From Limnanthes douglasii subsp. nivea (Eukaryota > Streptophyta > Magnoliopsida > Brassicales > Limnanthaceae), in the NCBI GenBank assembly GCA_036936605.1, contig JAUPFV010000001.1, positions 113,964,771 to 114,028,770 on the forward strand: 64,000 nucleotides of DNA, written 5' to 3'. Positions 1-9,300 of this stretch are shown piece after piece. Within the stretch, counting starts at the first letter, position 1; each line of letters starts with the position of its first letter. The notes under the pieces are model-generated. The model did not search any database. It saw only the letters and a program-made list of their open reading frames with translations, and was not told the origin of the DNA. Made by a program: the position numbers and the translations under genes.

Positions 1-303
1 TCAAAGAATACTACACTATTTGAAGTTGGAATATGGTTCTAAAATGGATTTTGAAAAATGTGATTTTAGTTTGGATTTGACATAAAATAAGTTTCTCATA
101 TTAAAATAGGGGGAATACCATAGATTTGATTTCAAGTTTATATTTGGTATCTATACTTTATTTTTAGTTATTTTTAAGATTAGTTAGACTAAATAGTTGT
201 AGGTGCTAAAGATTATTTCATATCTTTAGTATAATTAATAATAAAATGGTTATTATATTTTGTAGTATAGATTGATTTATTTGTTAAATGTTGTTTATAC
301 AGT
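1..303. other. AT-rich intergenic DNA
   Basis: No gene, tRNA or recognisable repeat seen. It is the unoccupied flank of the LINE that follows. Confidence 0.5.
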
Positions 304-317
304 GATACAGATAAGGT
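304..317. repeat. LINE target-site duplication, 3' copy
   Basis: The 14-mer GATACAGATAAGGT lies immediately beyond the poly-A end of the LINE (read on the minus strand) and is repeated exactly at 5364-5377. Confidence 0.95.
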
Positions 318-609
318 CTTTTTTTTTGAATAAAAACTTGAATTAATTGGAAAGGTTCATACATAATCTTGGGGTAGAACCCAAAGAAATACAAATAACA
401 ATCATAGCTAAAGGAAATTCTTACGGAGGTCCAATAAGGAAAAGTCCCAAACGGATATCGAAGCTGATAATATAATCTGACTAGGTGGCTGGGGTAGTTG
501 AGAAGAGATTCCATGATCATCCCATCCGGAGTACCACGCTCCAGTCCAGACATAGAGTACCTGAGACATATAAAACAAATCAAAAATATAAGTTAGAAAA
601 TAAGAGATA

Positions 610-3600
610 TTATGATGGCCAGCTGATCTTGGTTCCAATAAATCTAAATCGGAGGTCCGATATGATCTGGCAGAATATTGATGAGGCTTGGGCTGGGGGG
701 GATCCAAATATTCTTGAATTCCTCTCTTTCCAGATGTGGTATATTACCGCATTGAAGCATGTACGCCATATACAGTGGTCTTGGGAATTTGACCAGTTTG
801 AAGCCTCATCAATCCAGGTGGGCCAACATGGGGAGTGAAGAGGAAATCCAAATTTGTTACTGGAAAAGGACCATATGCTCTGAGAGAAACTACATTCAAA
901 GAGGATATGAGATATAGTTTCAGGGTCAGAGAGACAAAGAGGGCACTCTGCTGGGGTATCATAACCCCAACTTCGTAGCTTATCTTTGGTGACAAGCTTG
1001 CCCTCTATTGTCAACCAAGAGATAAAGGAATGTCGCGGAATATTGAATTTATTCCAAACTAACCCCGCCCATCCCTTGGCAGGGATAGGCTTTCGAAGAG
1101 CGTTGTACGTATCCTTGATTGTGAAGATGACGCGTCCTGTCTTTGTCGTCCAGTAAGGAACATCCCTCATTAGAGTGTTAGGATGGGGGAGGGCAAGGAT
1201 AATCCTGTGGATTTCGAACAAGTGGTATTGACTTCTGGCTCTCGCCGATCTCAGATTGGTAGGCCAATTCCATCCACCATTGCTGATAATGTCGGAGACT
1301 TTTAGGTTGCTTCCTAATCTGGAGTCTCTGATTAGATCCTCTCCATAGTGAATTGAGAGCGGTAGGGGGATGAGCCAAGGATCGTGCCAGAAGGAAGTGT
1401 TCAAACCATTCCCGATAGCTACCCTGTACAGATTACGGGCCATTGGCCGAAGCCGGAGGATTTTCCTCCAGATCCAAGAAGAAGAGGAGGCAATAGAAAT
1501 TTCCCAGAAACTTTTATTTTTTATCTTTTCAATTCTAATCCACTCACACCAAATTGAGTGATTTTTATTACTAACAATAGACCAAAGGTGTTTTAGGACG
1601 GCCGCCTGATTCCAGGTTTTTAAATCTAGGATCCCAAGGCCGCCCTCTTTATAAGGAGTGGAAATGGTAGACCAGGCTACTTTAGCCCCATGAATCTTCA
1701 TTGACGAACCAGACCATAAGAATCAACGAAGATACTGGGTTAGCTCCTTAATAATCCTAGAAGGAAGAATAAAAATCGAAGACCAGTAAACGTGTCCCGC
1801 GAACAGAACCGATTTGATTAGTTGGAGCCTACCCGCATATGAGAGATGCTTAGTAGTCCAGGAATCTATTCGGGAAGTGATTCTGTGCAGAAGAGGGCGA
1901 CAATCCGAATGAGAAAGTCTCCCCGTGATGAGAGGAACCCCTAGATATTTTACAGGGAGAGTGCCTTCAGGGAAATTCAAGATAGAGAGAAGGTTTGACC
2001 GGAGGGGTTGTTCAATTCCAGATAAGAAAATGTGACTTTTCAAAGGATTAACTTTGAGGCCAGAGAGGAGATAGAACTCTTCCAGAGCATCCTTAATGAG
2101 ATTGAGGGAAAGAGGGTCGCCATGGCAGAAAATCATTAGATCGTCTGCAAAACAGAGATTTATAATTTCCTGCTTGTGGCATTTCCAGTGAAAGCGGAAA
2201 TTCCCGTCTTTACTTTTCTCTTTGAGGATGCCAGAGAGTACTTGCATAACAAGTACAAAGAGGAAAGGGGAGAGAGGGTCCCCCTGTCTGAGACCTTTCT
2301 TCCCTTTGAAGTTTCCCTGAAGGTCGCCATTGATAATTATAGAGTAAGTCGGGGAAGAAATACAATTGATGATCCAAGTGATCATCTTCTCAGGAAATTG
2401 AATTGCCACTAAAATATCAAGAACGAGATGCCATCGAACATTGTCAAAATCTTTCATTAAATCAATTTTAAGGGCAACCCTTTTACCTCGACCATTTTTG
2501 TTATATCCTTTAAGAAGCTCTTGGGAGAGGAGGATATTATCGGATATGCTTCTTCCCGGAACGAAGGCTGACTGGGAGGGATCGACTAGGTAGGGGAAAG
2601 ATGTTTTGATTCTATTGGCCAAAATTTTAGAGATGATTTTATAGGCAACATTGCAAAGTGCGATGGGTCTGTAATCCGATGGCATAGAAGGAGAATCAAT
2701 TTTAGGAATTAGGGCTATGGAGGTTGCATTCCAGGAATCAGACAAGGTTCCGGATAGGAAAAACTCTTGGACTCCTTTACAAATGTCAGATCCTACAATG
2801 TTCCACGAGGATTTGAAAAAACTGGAATTATAACCGTCCGGGCCAGAAGACTTATCACTATCGATACTGAAAAGGGCCTCTTTAATTTTGGACTGCGTGA
2901 TTTCTCTGATCATAGACTCCTTGTCCAGGTTGGTAACATGAGTTATTATCAGAGAGGAGACTTTTTCGAGTCCTGGGTAGAAGGAAGTATGCTTAGTACC
3001 CAGAGAATCTTCAAAGAAATTCACAAAAACTTTGGAGACGATAGCCGGCGAGGAGACTGTGTCTCCTTGCGAATTTGTTACAGAAATAATTTAATTGCGG
3101 AAGAGCCGGCCTTTAATACTTTTGTGGAAGTATTTGGTATTTCTGTCTCCCAGTTTGATCCAATTTTCTCTAGATTTCTGTTTGAGGAAAGATTCCTCCG
3201 CTCTACTAAGGAAAATAAAGGCTGCAGAAGCCTCTATTTCCTTGGAGATTAGAAGAGGGTTTATAGGGTCATTGGCTAGAGAAGATTGGGCGTCGAACAA
3301 GACTTTTTGGGCATTTGAGGTTCTCGATGAGATATCGCTGAACTCCTTACGATTTAGAGAAGCTAGTTCGAGTTGCAAGCGAGCTAGCTTTTCGGAGACC
3401 AATCTCATGCCAGTGGCTGAGGAAGGAGAATTCCAACTCGAGGAGACAATGTCCTTGAAATGGGGATGGGTTTGCCACATATTGAATAATCGAAAGGGTT
3501 TTTTCCTCCTCGGCCGAGGAAACCCAAGATTTAGAGTGACAGTTGTGTGGTCAGACGTTCTGAGGTAACCAAAATGGACTTTAGACATAGGGAAAAGATC

Positions 3601-4227
3601 ATCCCAATCTGGGCTGACCAGGACTCGGTCAATTTTAGAAAGAATAGGGTGGGCTGGTTGCTTGTTAATCCAGGTGAAAGGGAACCCAATAGATCGGAGA
3701 TCACTGAGTTCGCATTGATAACAGCAACTATTGAATTCCTCAATGGACGATGACCAATTATCCGAGGATCCCATCCGTTCATCGGGGTGACGAATCGCGT
3801 TATAATCCCCAAAGGAAACCCACGGGATGTGGTTATCTAACTTGGAGATGTTAATGAGGTCGTTCCAAAGAGGGATGCTGTCCTTTGCTTCATTGAAAGC
3901 ATAAATAGTCGTGAGCTTAAAAGAAGCTCGGACGTTATGACATTTAGCTAAGCAATGAATGAACTGGGGGGATTGAGAAATTTTAGTTATCGAGATTACA
4001 CTTGGGTTCCAGAGTATCCAAATTCTACCTAAGGGATGGTTTGAGTGGTTAGTTATAACATGCCAAAAAGGGGTCATTTGATTAAGAATGAAGTCTACTT
4101 TATGAATTTGGACTTTAGTTTCTACCAGGACAATTAAAGAGATATGATTACTGAAAATAAAATCGGCAACGTCTTTTTGCCTGACCGGGTCGTTTAGACC
4201 TCTTACATTCCATGATGCAATATTCAT
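610..4227 (-). pseudogene. LINE ORF2 (endonuclease / reverse transcriptase), two nonsense codons
   Basis: A single 1206-codon frame that would make the target-primed reverse transcription enzyme. Residues ~1-230 are an APE-type endonuclease: it opens with NIASWNVRGLND and keeps ETK, GDYN and the terminal SDH. Residues ~400-750 are the reverse transcriptase: PGRSISDNILLSQ, then DLMKDFDNVRW with the first catalytic Asp, and CFADDLMIF with the catalytic Asp pair. Residues ~835-1200 carry the zf-RVT segment, with CPLC and a downstream His and Cys. Codon 379 is TAA (3093-3091) and codon 835 is TGA (1725-1723). All three open pieces are in one frame, so these are substitutions and not indels. CGA to TGA (CpG deamination) is a likely origin of the second. 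The start is the Met opening the endonuclease, 23 bases after the ORF1 stop. Confidence 0.93.
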
Positions 4228-4249
4228 AAGAAAAAAAACTTACAGTGCG

Positions 4250-5272
4250 TTAGTCGCTGATCCCGTCGGGGGGAAATACCATTAATCCATTGCCCTTAGA
4301 GGATGGGTTAGATAATGAGTTTGAATTTGATATACCTCTTGAAATCGCCGTTCGGAAATTTAGAGAGGGAGGAGTTGCTTGTGCCAACTTGAACTTTCTA
4401 TCTTTCGGCCCTCTTCCCGCGATTCCGAAATTCCGGATAATAGAATGGTGGGTACCCTTTTTCCCCCTACCTAATAATCTTTTGGTCGAATTTTAGCCCG
4501 GTTTAGAAATGGATAGAATTTGGGTGGGCCCAATTACTTTTGAGACACGGCCCAAAAAGAAATCCTTGATGGTCTAATTCGATTTGCTGGACTGACTCCG
4601 AAAATCAGACCTTGAGCCCAGCCCATTAAGAGATCCAGCGAGGGGATAGGCTTGGACTCCAGGGAGGCCCAGAACATCTGGCCTAGAGACAAGCCCAGCA
4701 GATAGGACTGCTCTAGGGCCCAAGCTGTTCGAGACACGCAAAGGAGCTTCCTGTCGATCTAGAATAGGGGAAGATCCTCTGCAGATTCTTACAGGCTGTG
4801 AGGAGAGGGAGGGGTCGACAACCCCTCTGGCTCCCGATCCACCACCGGCAAGGGGAGAGGCGGAGCAGGGCGTTCCACCGGACGGCATAGCAGAAACCGA
4901 TCGGAGCACTTCACCATCGGCAAGGGGAGAGGCGGAGCAGGGCGATCCACCGGACGGCAAATCAGAAACCGATCGGAGCATGCCGGACAGCATCCAGCCC
5001 AAAGAAGTGCCCATCGACGACGAACCAGATCCTCCGTTCATTCTCTCTGGCTGCGAGGAGGAGGGGTCGGCTACCCCTTTGGCTTCCGATCGGGGTGATC
5101 CACCACCAGCAATGGAAGGGGCTGAGCACGGCGATCCACCGGACGGCAAAATAGAGCCAAAACGGAGCATACCGGACGGCATCCAGCCCACTGATCTTGT
5201 TCGAAACCTCTGAATACTTCCACCACCAACCCAAAGCGGTGGTGGTGGCCACTGCAGACGCTGCGACGTCAC
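4250..5272 (-). pseudogene. LINE ORF1, short and repeat-rich, two nonsense codons
   Basis: Lies directly upstream of ORF2 in a different frame. It starts at an ATG (MTSQRLQWPPPPLWVGGG) and runs 341 codons to a TAA at 4252-4250, broken by TAG at codon 233 (4576-4574) and TAA at codon 260 (4495-4493). I see no RRM-like DUF4283 domain and no CCHC knuckle, both usual in plant L1 ORF1. Instead the N-terminal two thirds are Gly/Ser/Pro-rich with three degenerate copies of a unit of the form LRSVSDLPSGGSPCSASPLA. The C-terminal ~80 codons are basic and end SKGNGLMVFPPDGISD. Either ORF1 has lost its middle or this subfamily has an unusual ORF1. Role by position: RNA-binding chaperone of the LINE particle, unverified. 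Confidence 0.7.
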
Positions 5273-5363
5273 ATAACATCGTCGGCGGTAAAGAGGAAAT
5301 ACATTCCGAGAAAAGATTTAAATTTCGAAAAAAAAAACTAGAGAGATAGAGAGTTTTGTTTTA

Positions 5364-5377
5364 GATACAGATAAGGT
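5364..5377. repeat. LINE target-site duplication, 5' copy
   Basis: Exact repeat of the 14-mer at 304-317, immediately outside the 5' end of the LINE. Confidence 0.95.
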
Positions 5378-5805
5378 TGGTTGGAATTCAGATACTAAGT
5401 AATATATATTATTCAAATACAATTTCGTCGAAATAAATATTTTAAAAAAGAATTATATTAAAAAAATAGGAATTCCAAATTCAAGCAATCAGTTTTTTAT
5501 GTTTTTCCTAATTTTTTTCGGTTGAAAACTTTTGCATTCTCATGAAAAGAAAATTTATTTGAATTTTGAAATTGTTTCTACCCAATATAACTAATTTTAA
5601 CAGTTTTTTAGATCTTAACATATTGTTTATATAATTAAAGTCTATTTATTTTACTTATTTAGAATAAGGTAATAACTATAGCTTAGCTTTAGATTATTTA
5701 TTTGTATCGTGAAATGATAATAGAAAGTCTATAAACCATGGAAAGTATAGTTTGTAGAACTAAGAAGCGCTTAAGTAATAATATTAGGTATCGCTATCAA
5801 CAGTC
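5378..5805. other. AT-rich intergenic DNA
   Basis: Upstream flank of the tRNA gene. Nothing else recognisable; the LINE inserted about 440 bases before the tRNA. Confidence 0.5.
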
Positions 5806-5877
5806 GCGTTTGTAGTCCAACGGTTAGGATAATTGCCTTCCAAGCAATAGACCCGGGATCGACTCCCGGCAGACGCA
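5806..5877 (+). tRNA. tRNA-Gly (anticodon UCC)
   Basis: A 72-nt cloverleaf. Acceptor arms GCGTTTG / CAGACGC pair with one G-T wobble and discriminator A. The anticodon stem is ATTGC/GCAAT with loop CTTCCAA, giving anticodon TCC at 5839-5841, which reads GGA. The T stem CCGGG/CCCGG is intact. It is intronless with no encoded CCA, as expected for a nuclear plant gene. The oddity is the T loop, ATCGACT, where position 54 is A and not the near-universal T. That change also falls in the internal B box used by RNA polymerase III (GGATCGACTCC instead of GGTTCGANTCC), so expression could be affected. Confidence 0.95.
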
Positions 5878-5887
5878 ATAAGATCTA

Positions 5888-5892
5888 TTTTT
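5888..5892 (+). terminator. Pol III terminator of tRNA-Gly
   Basis: A run of five T's ten bases after the tRNA 3' end, followed by a second T-run at 5898-5902. Confidence 0.75.
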
Positions 5893-6063
5893 CTAAATTT
5901 TTTCACTAACTCACCTTCCTCTCGTTTCAGCTCACCCTGTGGGCATGAAAAAATTCTTCATAATTATCCCACATATCAAAGAAAACTCCAGTTCCATATA
6001 GAACCATAAGCCTCACGCACCATACCATATCTTTGACATTCTTCTGTACTATCGTGACTCACT

Positions 6064-7798
6064 TTATAATTTGCCCAAAGGGGACTCGAGGGCATGATCA
6101 TCCACAAGCCAGAGGCCAAAATCACGGAAGCGTTTGATCTTTTTCTCGAACCCTGTAATATAGTTGTTATGAATTATAACATGATTCTCTTTTGTTTCTT
6201 GCACCCATGTCTGGTTCTTAAAGTACAGTCCTCCAGTAGGGAATGCTGATTGCGGAAGTAGGTAGAGATCAACCTGTAAAAGGCTATCATTATTGCTTCG
6301 ATCTTAAAAATGATTAGCTAAGTTTCGTGTTTCTTCTATGCGATCTATGCAAGGGCGATCTAATCTTAAATAAGACTGTTAATTTCGTGTCAGGGGTCAT
6401 GTTCACATTGGGTCGATTCAGGCTGGGTAAGAAAATACATGAGGCTAACCCTCGTGTCTATTGGTGGTGTCTATTACTAGTAGTGTTGATTCTGTGTCAC
6501 ACGTTTCGAGTCGCTTCAGGTTGAGTAAAAAAAACACATTATCCTAACACAAACTATTTAATTTTCGTGTCTGTGTTCGGATTGACCCGTAATTCAGTCG
6601 GGTCCTTAGCATCTCGACCAAAGCCCTAAAATATTGTGTCTGGTATGTATCGGGTTTACGGTTTTGTCGTATATTGACAGTCCAAATAAACACGATAAGA
6701 AAGAGATATCTAAGTAACCATATCAGTTCACAGTCATGAGAATAAATGTTTCCAATCGTGTAAATCATGTTTTAAGTGGAAAACAAAGCACCAGGCAAGA
6801 ATAACCTTTACATATAGTGCCACTGCTATGCAATATTTTAAATTGGATGAATGGGAAAATGTGATCGGTTTGAGCTGTTTAGTACTAAATATATCAAAAA
6901 TCAGCATTACGAACTTGAATATACGCAAACCTGAAGATGACATACCTGTCCAGAAGTTTTGTTCAATACCCAATTAAACGCAGGTTGATCATTACTTTTC
7001 TTTGTTTTGGACCAGGGCTGCTCTTGAAGCTCCTCAATCCATTTTCTCATAACCAACTTCGCCCCATTAGTAGGACGCATGTAAATCATACAGCTACAAA
7101 TATAAGTTCGTCCTTTTTTTCCAGGCGGTGGTAATTCATGGGAGTGATCTAATGGCTTTACCTAGTTCGTTAAAATGAGATTACACAGATGAATATCATG
7201 GCAAGAATCCAAATACAGATATAGAAACATATCGCAGATTCGATTGCAAGGTTTTCTTTCTGATTAAAAACCATTTGTTGAGTTTGGGTTTCTGAATACA
7301 GTTTAACATGAGTTGGTATTGATTTCATAGCATTATTTATGTGTAAAAGCTAGTTTGCATACCGCAGTCATGTCGTCGGTGAAGTATACATCATGATCTC
7401 CTTTCAAATAAGGAAAGGGATCTTGCAACCAGACCATATCAACATCGTTGTACATAACATTATAACCAAGCTCTAAAATTTGCAGCAGATGTCTAGGCCT
7501 TCGTGATGTAAAATTGAAGAACCCCTGTAGACAAGGTGACCGATTAAACATTTTCGAACCACATAATCAATTCCAGAGCATAAAGCAAACTTTTAGGTAA
7601 ATTGCGAAAATACTTAACGGAGACCTGAACGAAGAGATTAAATTTTACCTGAGAACCAAATTTATGAGCAGTTTGAGAATCCGGAGCTGGAGGAACAAGC
7701 ACACAATGACAAGGCCACTTCTTGTTAACTTTATACAAGGTCGCATAATCCTCAGCTATCACAAGCACCTTCTCGTGATGCTTTTGCCTCGCGATACT
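6064..7798 (-). CDS. RGXT/MGP4-like rhamnogalacturonan-II xylosyltransferase (GT77), 5'-incomplete
   Basis: Resembles the plant Golgi enzymes that move xylose from UDP-xylose to fucose in pectic rhamnogalacturonan II (RGXT1-4/MGP4). Four exons join in phase 0: ~7798-7649 (KVLVIAEDYATLYKV to HKFGSQ), 7524-7363 (GFFNFTSRRPRHL, the DxD in YNDVDMVWLQDPF, to FTDDMTA), 7161-6946 (VKPLDHSHELPPPGKKGRTY to NKTSGQ) and 6273-6064 (VDLYLLPQSAFPTGGLYFKN to ESPLGKL, TAA at 6066-6064). All introns have GT and AG ends. No stop or frameshift is seen in these exons. The family's N-terminal ~110 residues, with the membrane anchor, were not found: beyond about 7800 the sequence turns into AT-rich DNA and then the PMD region. 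So this is either 5'-truncated or has a very long first intron. The first exon's upstream edge is uncertain. The last intron (6945-6274) holds a GTGTC/GGGTC-rich stretch, possibly an old insertion. Confidence 0.85.
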
Positions 7799-7825
7799 TT
7801 GTTCATTCCCAGAAATAACTAATCT

Positions 7826-8115
7826 TGATGAATTTTAATAGTCGATTTATATCTATTGGTCGGATTTATATTCATGTTTCGAACATATTTATGTCTTTTG
7901 GTCGCTTTATGTCTTTTGGACGGATTTATGTTGTTTAGAACTTTGTTTACTTTATCATAACATTTTGTACTTTAGTTATTTGACCGTAATTCATGAAATT
8001 TTCCAACTTATAACGATAAGCAACTAATCATTTCATAACTTAATATCAAGCGTTACAAAAAAGCAACAACAACATCGCACAAACATAAGTAGATAACTTG
8101 AGATTGAACAGACAG
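7826..8115. other. Junction between xylosyltransferase remnant and PMD region
   Basis: AT-rich, with a direct repeat of the phrase GGTCGGATTTAT / GGACGGATTTATG near 7858-7928. It may be the end of the element carrying the PMD genes, but I found no matching terminal inverted repeat or target duplication. Confidence 0.3.
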
Positions 8116-8504
8116 TTAGTCAAAATCGTAGCCTCCATTGTCGCTGAGAATACGCACTGTTTCCTCCTTCATGGCAATTTGAGAATGAACGTATTCTGCC
8201 ATTTCTAAAGACAAATAGTTTGTGATCATTAAACTGAAGGAGTCGAATGCCTCGTTCCTAACTTCTGGGGCTCGTTAAACACCAAGAACATCGGTCCACT
8301 AGTTATACACTTGTACCTCGTGGCTACCTCCTCACGAGTACGAGATTGAGACATTTGTCTAGACGTAGACATTTTGCCGTACATGAAATACATCATACAC
8401 AAAACTTCATCGAAGAACTTATCGGTATTATCGTCCGGTCGTTTGAATTTCACAGCTTTCGCAGCCTTGAGTAGATGAGCATCATCAATCACACTCCAAC
8501 CCAT
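8116..8504 (-). pseudogene. Small unrecognised acidic/helical protein gene, one frameshift
   Basis: From the ATG at 8504 (MGWSVIDDAHLLKAAKAVKF) the frame runs to KCITSGPMFLVFNEPQ, where it leads to a stop near 8229. The neighbouring frame continues from the same point as APEVRNEAFDSFSLM, then SLEMAEYVHSQIAMKEETVR, ending DNGGYDFD and TAA at 8118-8116. The total of 389 bases is one short of a whole number of codons, so a single-base indel near 8260-8275 is the simplest reading; a tiny intron is less likely. An intact form would be about 129 residues. A TATA-like stretch (about 8569-8579) sits ~65 bases upstream. I recognise no family; the WSVIDDAHLLKAAK start faintly recalls SANT/MYB-like accessory proteins of plant transposons, which is only a guess. 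It shares a strand with the PMD gene and lies just past the dyad array. Confidence 0.45.
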
Positions 8505-8668
8505 TAACAAATACCTCAACTATGTTTGAAGGAGAGTTTTGTGTGTTTGGTGTTGTAAGATAGACTTCTTTAAATATAAAAATGAAAGATTACTTTGGCG
8601 GGAATTAAAAAGCGCGAAAAAAGAAGAAGCGGGAAAAAAAACTGGGAAAAATTCCAAGTTTCAATTGC

Positions 8669-9045
8669 GCACCATAGGTATAGCCTACTGTGTACCTATG
8701 GTGCACAATGGAGTGTACCTATGGTGCACAGTCGAGTGTATCGATGGTACACCACACTGTGTACCTATGGTGCACGAAGGTTGCACCATAGGTACACAGT
8801 GTGAGGCACCATCGGTGCACACTGCTGTGTACCCATGGTGCCATGCACCGGCCAGTACATGGCATGCCGACCGGTGCATGGTACCATCAGTAAAAGGGGG
8901 TGGTACCATCGGTACATGCCTCTTTTACAGATGGTACAGCGCACCATGGGTACGCCTTCTGCAGTACCCATGGTGCACACACTGTTGTACCATTGGTACG
9001 CAGTAGTATGCACCATAGGTACTACTGACTGGGTACCAATGGTGA
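8669..9045. repeat. Array of 13-bp dyad motifs at 23-bp pitch
   Basis: About 16 copies of a 13-mer of the form G-Y-R-CC-NNN-GG-Y-R-C, for example GTACCTATGGTGC, GCACCATAGGTAC and GTACCATCGGTAC. They start at 8669, 8692, 8715, 8738, 8761, 8783, 8806, 8829, then (past a disturbed middle) 8881, 8903, 8926 (partial), 8941, 8964, 8987, 9010 and 9033. The pitch is 22-23 bases nearly throughout, so conserved 13-mers alternate with ~10-bp linkers that vary freely. In the middle, 8838-8852 and 8873-8887 are a 15-bp inverted repeat with one mismatch (GGTGCCATGCACCGG arm). GC content is far above the flanks. It lies between the end of the PMD gene and the start of the small gene at 8504. Confidence 0.9.
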
Positions 9046-9060
9046 ATAATAACTTGTGAT

Positions 9061-9300
9061 TTTTTGGAATTTTTTTTTTTTTGGTTTAAGAAGGTAAGCC
9101 TTATGGCATGGATTGGAGTGGGTTTGATGGTGTTTTTTTATTATAACGGTTGAATAATTTTGTTAAATTATTGTTATGGTTTAAAGGTTGGATGGTAAGA
9201 ATGGTACGATTTAGGTGTTTTGCGGATTCTAAATTGTAATTAAGAATTCAAATAAATTTTAACGAATCTAAAGGAAACGATAGAAATAACATAGTAGATG
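9061..9300. other. 3' flank of the PMD gene
   Basis: A T-tract (about 9068-9083) followed by TGG/TTA-rich sequence between the dyad array and the PMD stop codon. It would hold the PMD 3' UTR; no clear polyadenylation motif was singled out. Confidence 0.3.

Larger units (their letters stand above)
318..5363 (-). mobile_element. L1-type LINE retrotransposon, 5.05 kb
   Basis: A non-LTR retrotransposon on the minus strand, bounded by a perfect 14-bp target duplication. In transcription order it has a ~90-bp 5' leader, ORF1 (5272-4250), ORF2 (4227-610), a ~290-bp 3' UTR and a short A-tract (seen as T's at 319-327). The order endonuclease, reverse transcriptase, zinc-binding reverse-transcriptase tail is that of plant L1 elements. 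Each ORF is colinear in one frame but interrupted by two stop codons. The exact duplication and the absence of frameshifts point to a fairly recent insertion that has decayed only by point mutation. The body is clearly more GC-rich than its surroundings. Confidence 0.95.

Noticed and set aside
485..838. Plus-strand ORFs across 485-4496 within the LINE
   Set aside because: They are antisense shadows of the GC-rich LINE ORF1 and ORF2 and show no domain features.
4962..5279. Alternative minus-strand frame at the LINE ORF1 start (MLCDVAASAVATT)
   Set aside because: It ends early and is out of frame with the basic C-terminal part; the frame from 5272 is colinear with the ORF1 end at 4250.
7333..7551. 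Open stretch beginning MFNRSPCLQGFFNF as a gene start
   Set aside because: The first residues are intron sequence; the true exon starts after CAG at 7524 and ends at 7363.
8669..9045. CRISPR array
   Set aside because: Repeats are 13 bp with ~10-bp linkers in plant nuclear DNA, with no cas genes; the layout does not fit a CRISPR.
8539..9059. Overlapping ORFs on both strands across the dyad array (about 70-155 codons, Val-Pro-Met-Val-His type peptides)
   Set aside because: The 13-mer cores contain no stop in most frames, so frames stay open by composition. The 23-bp period rotates the frame at each unit, and no frame is favoured.
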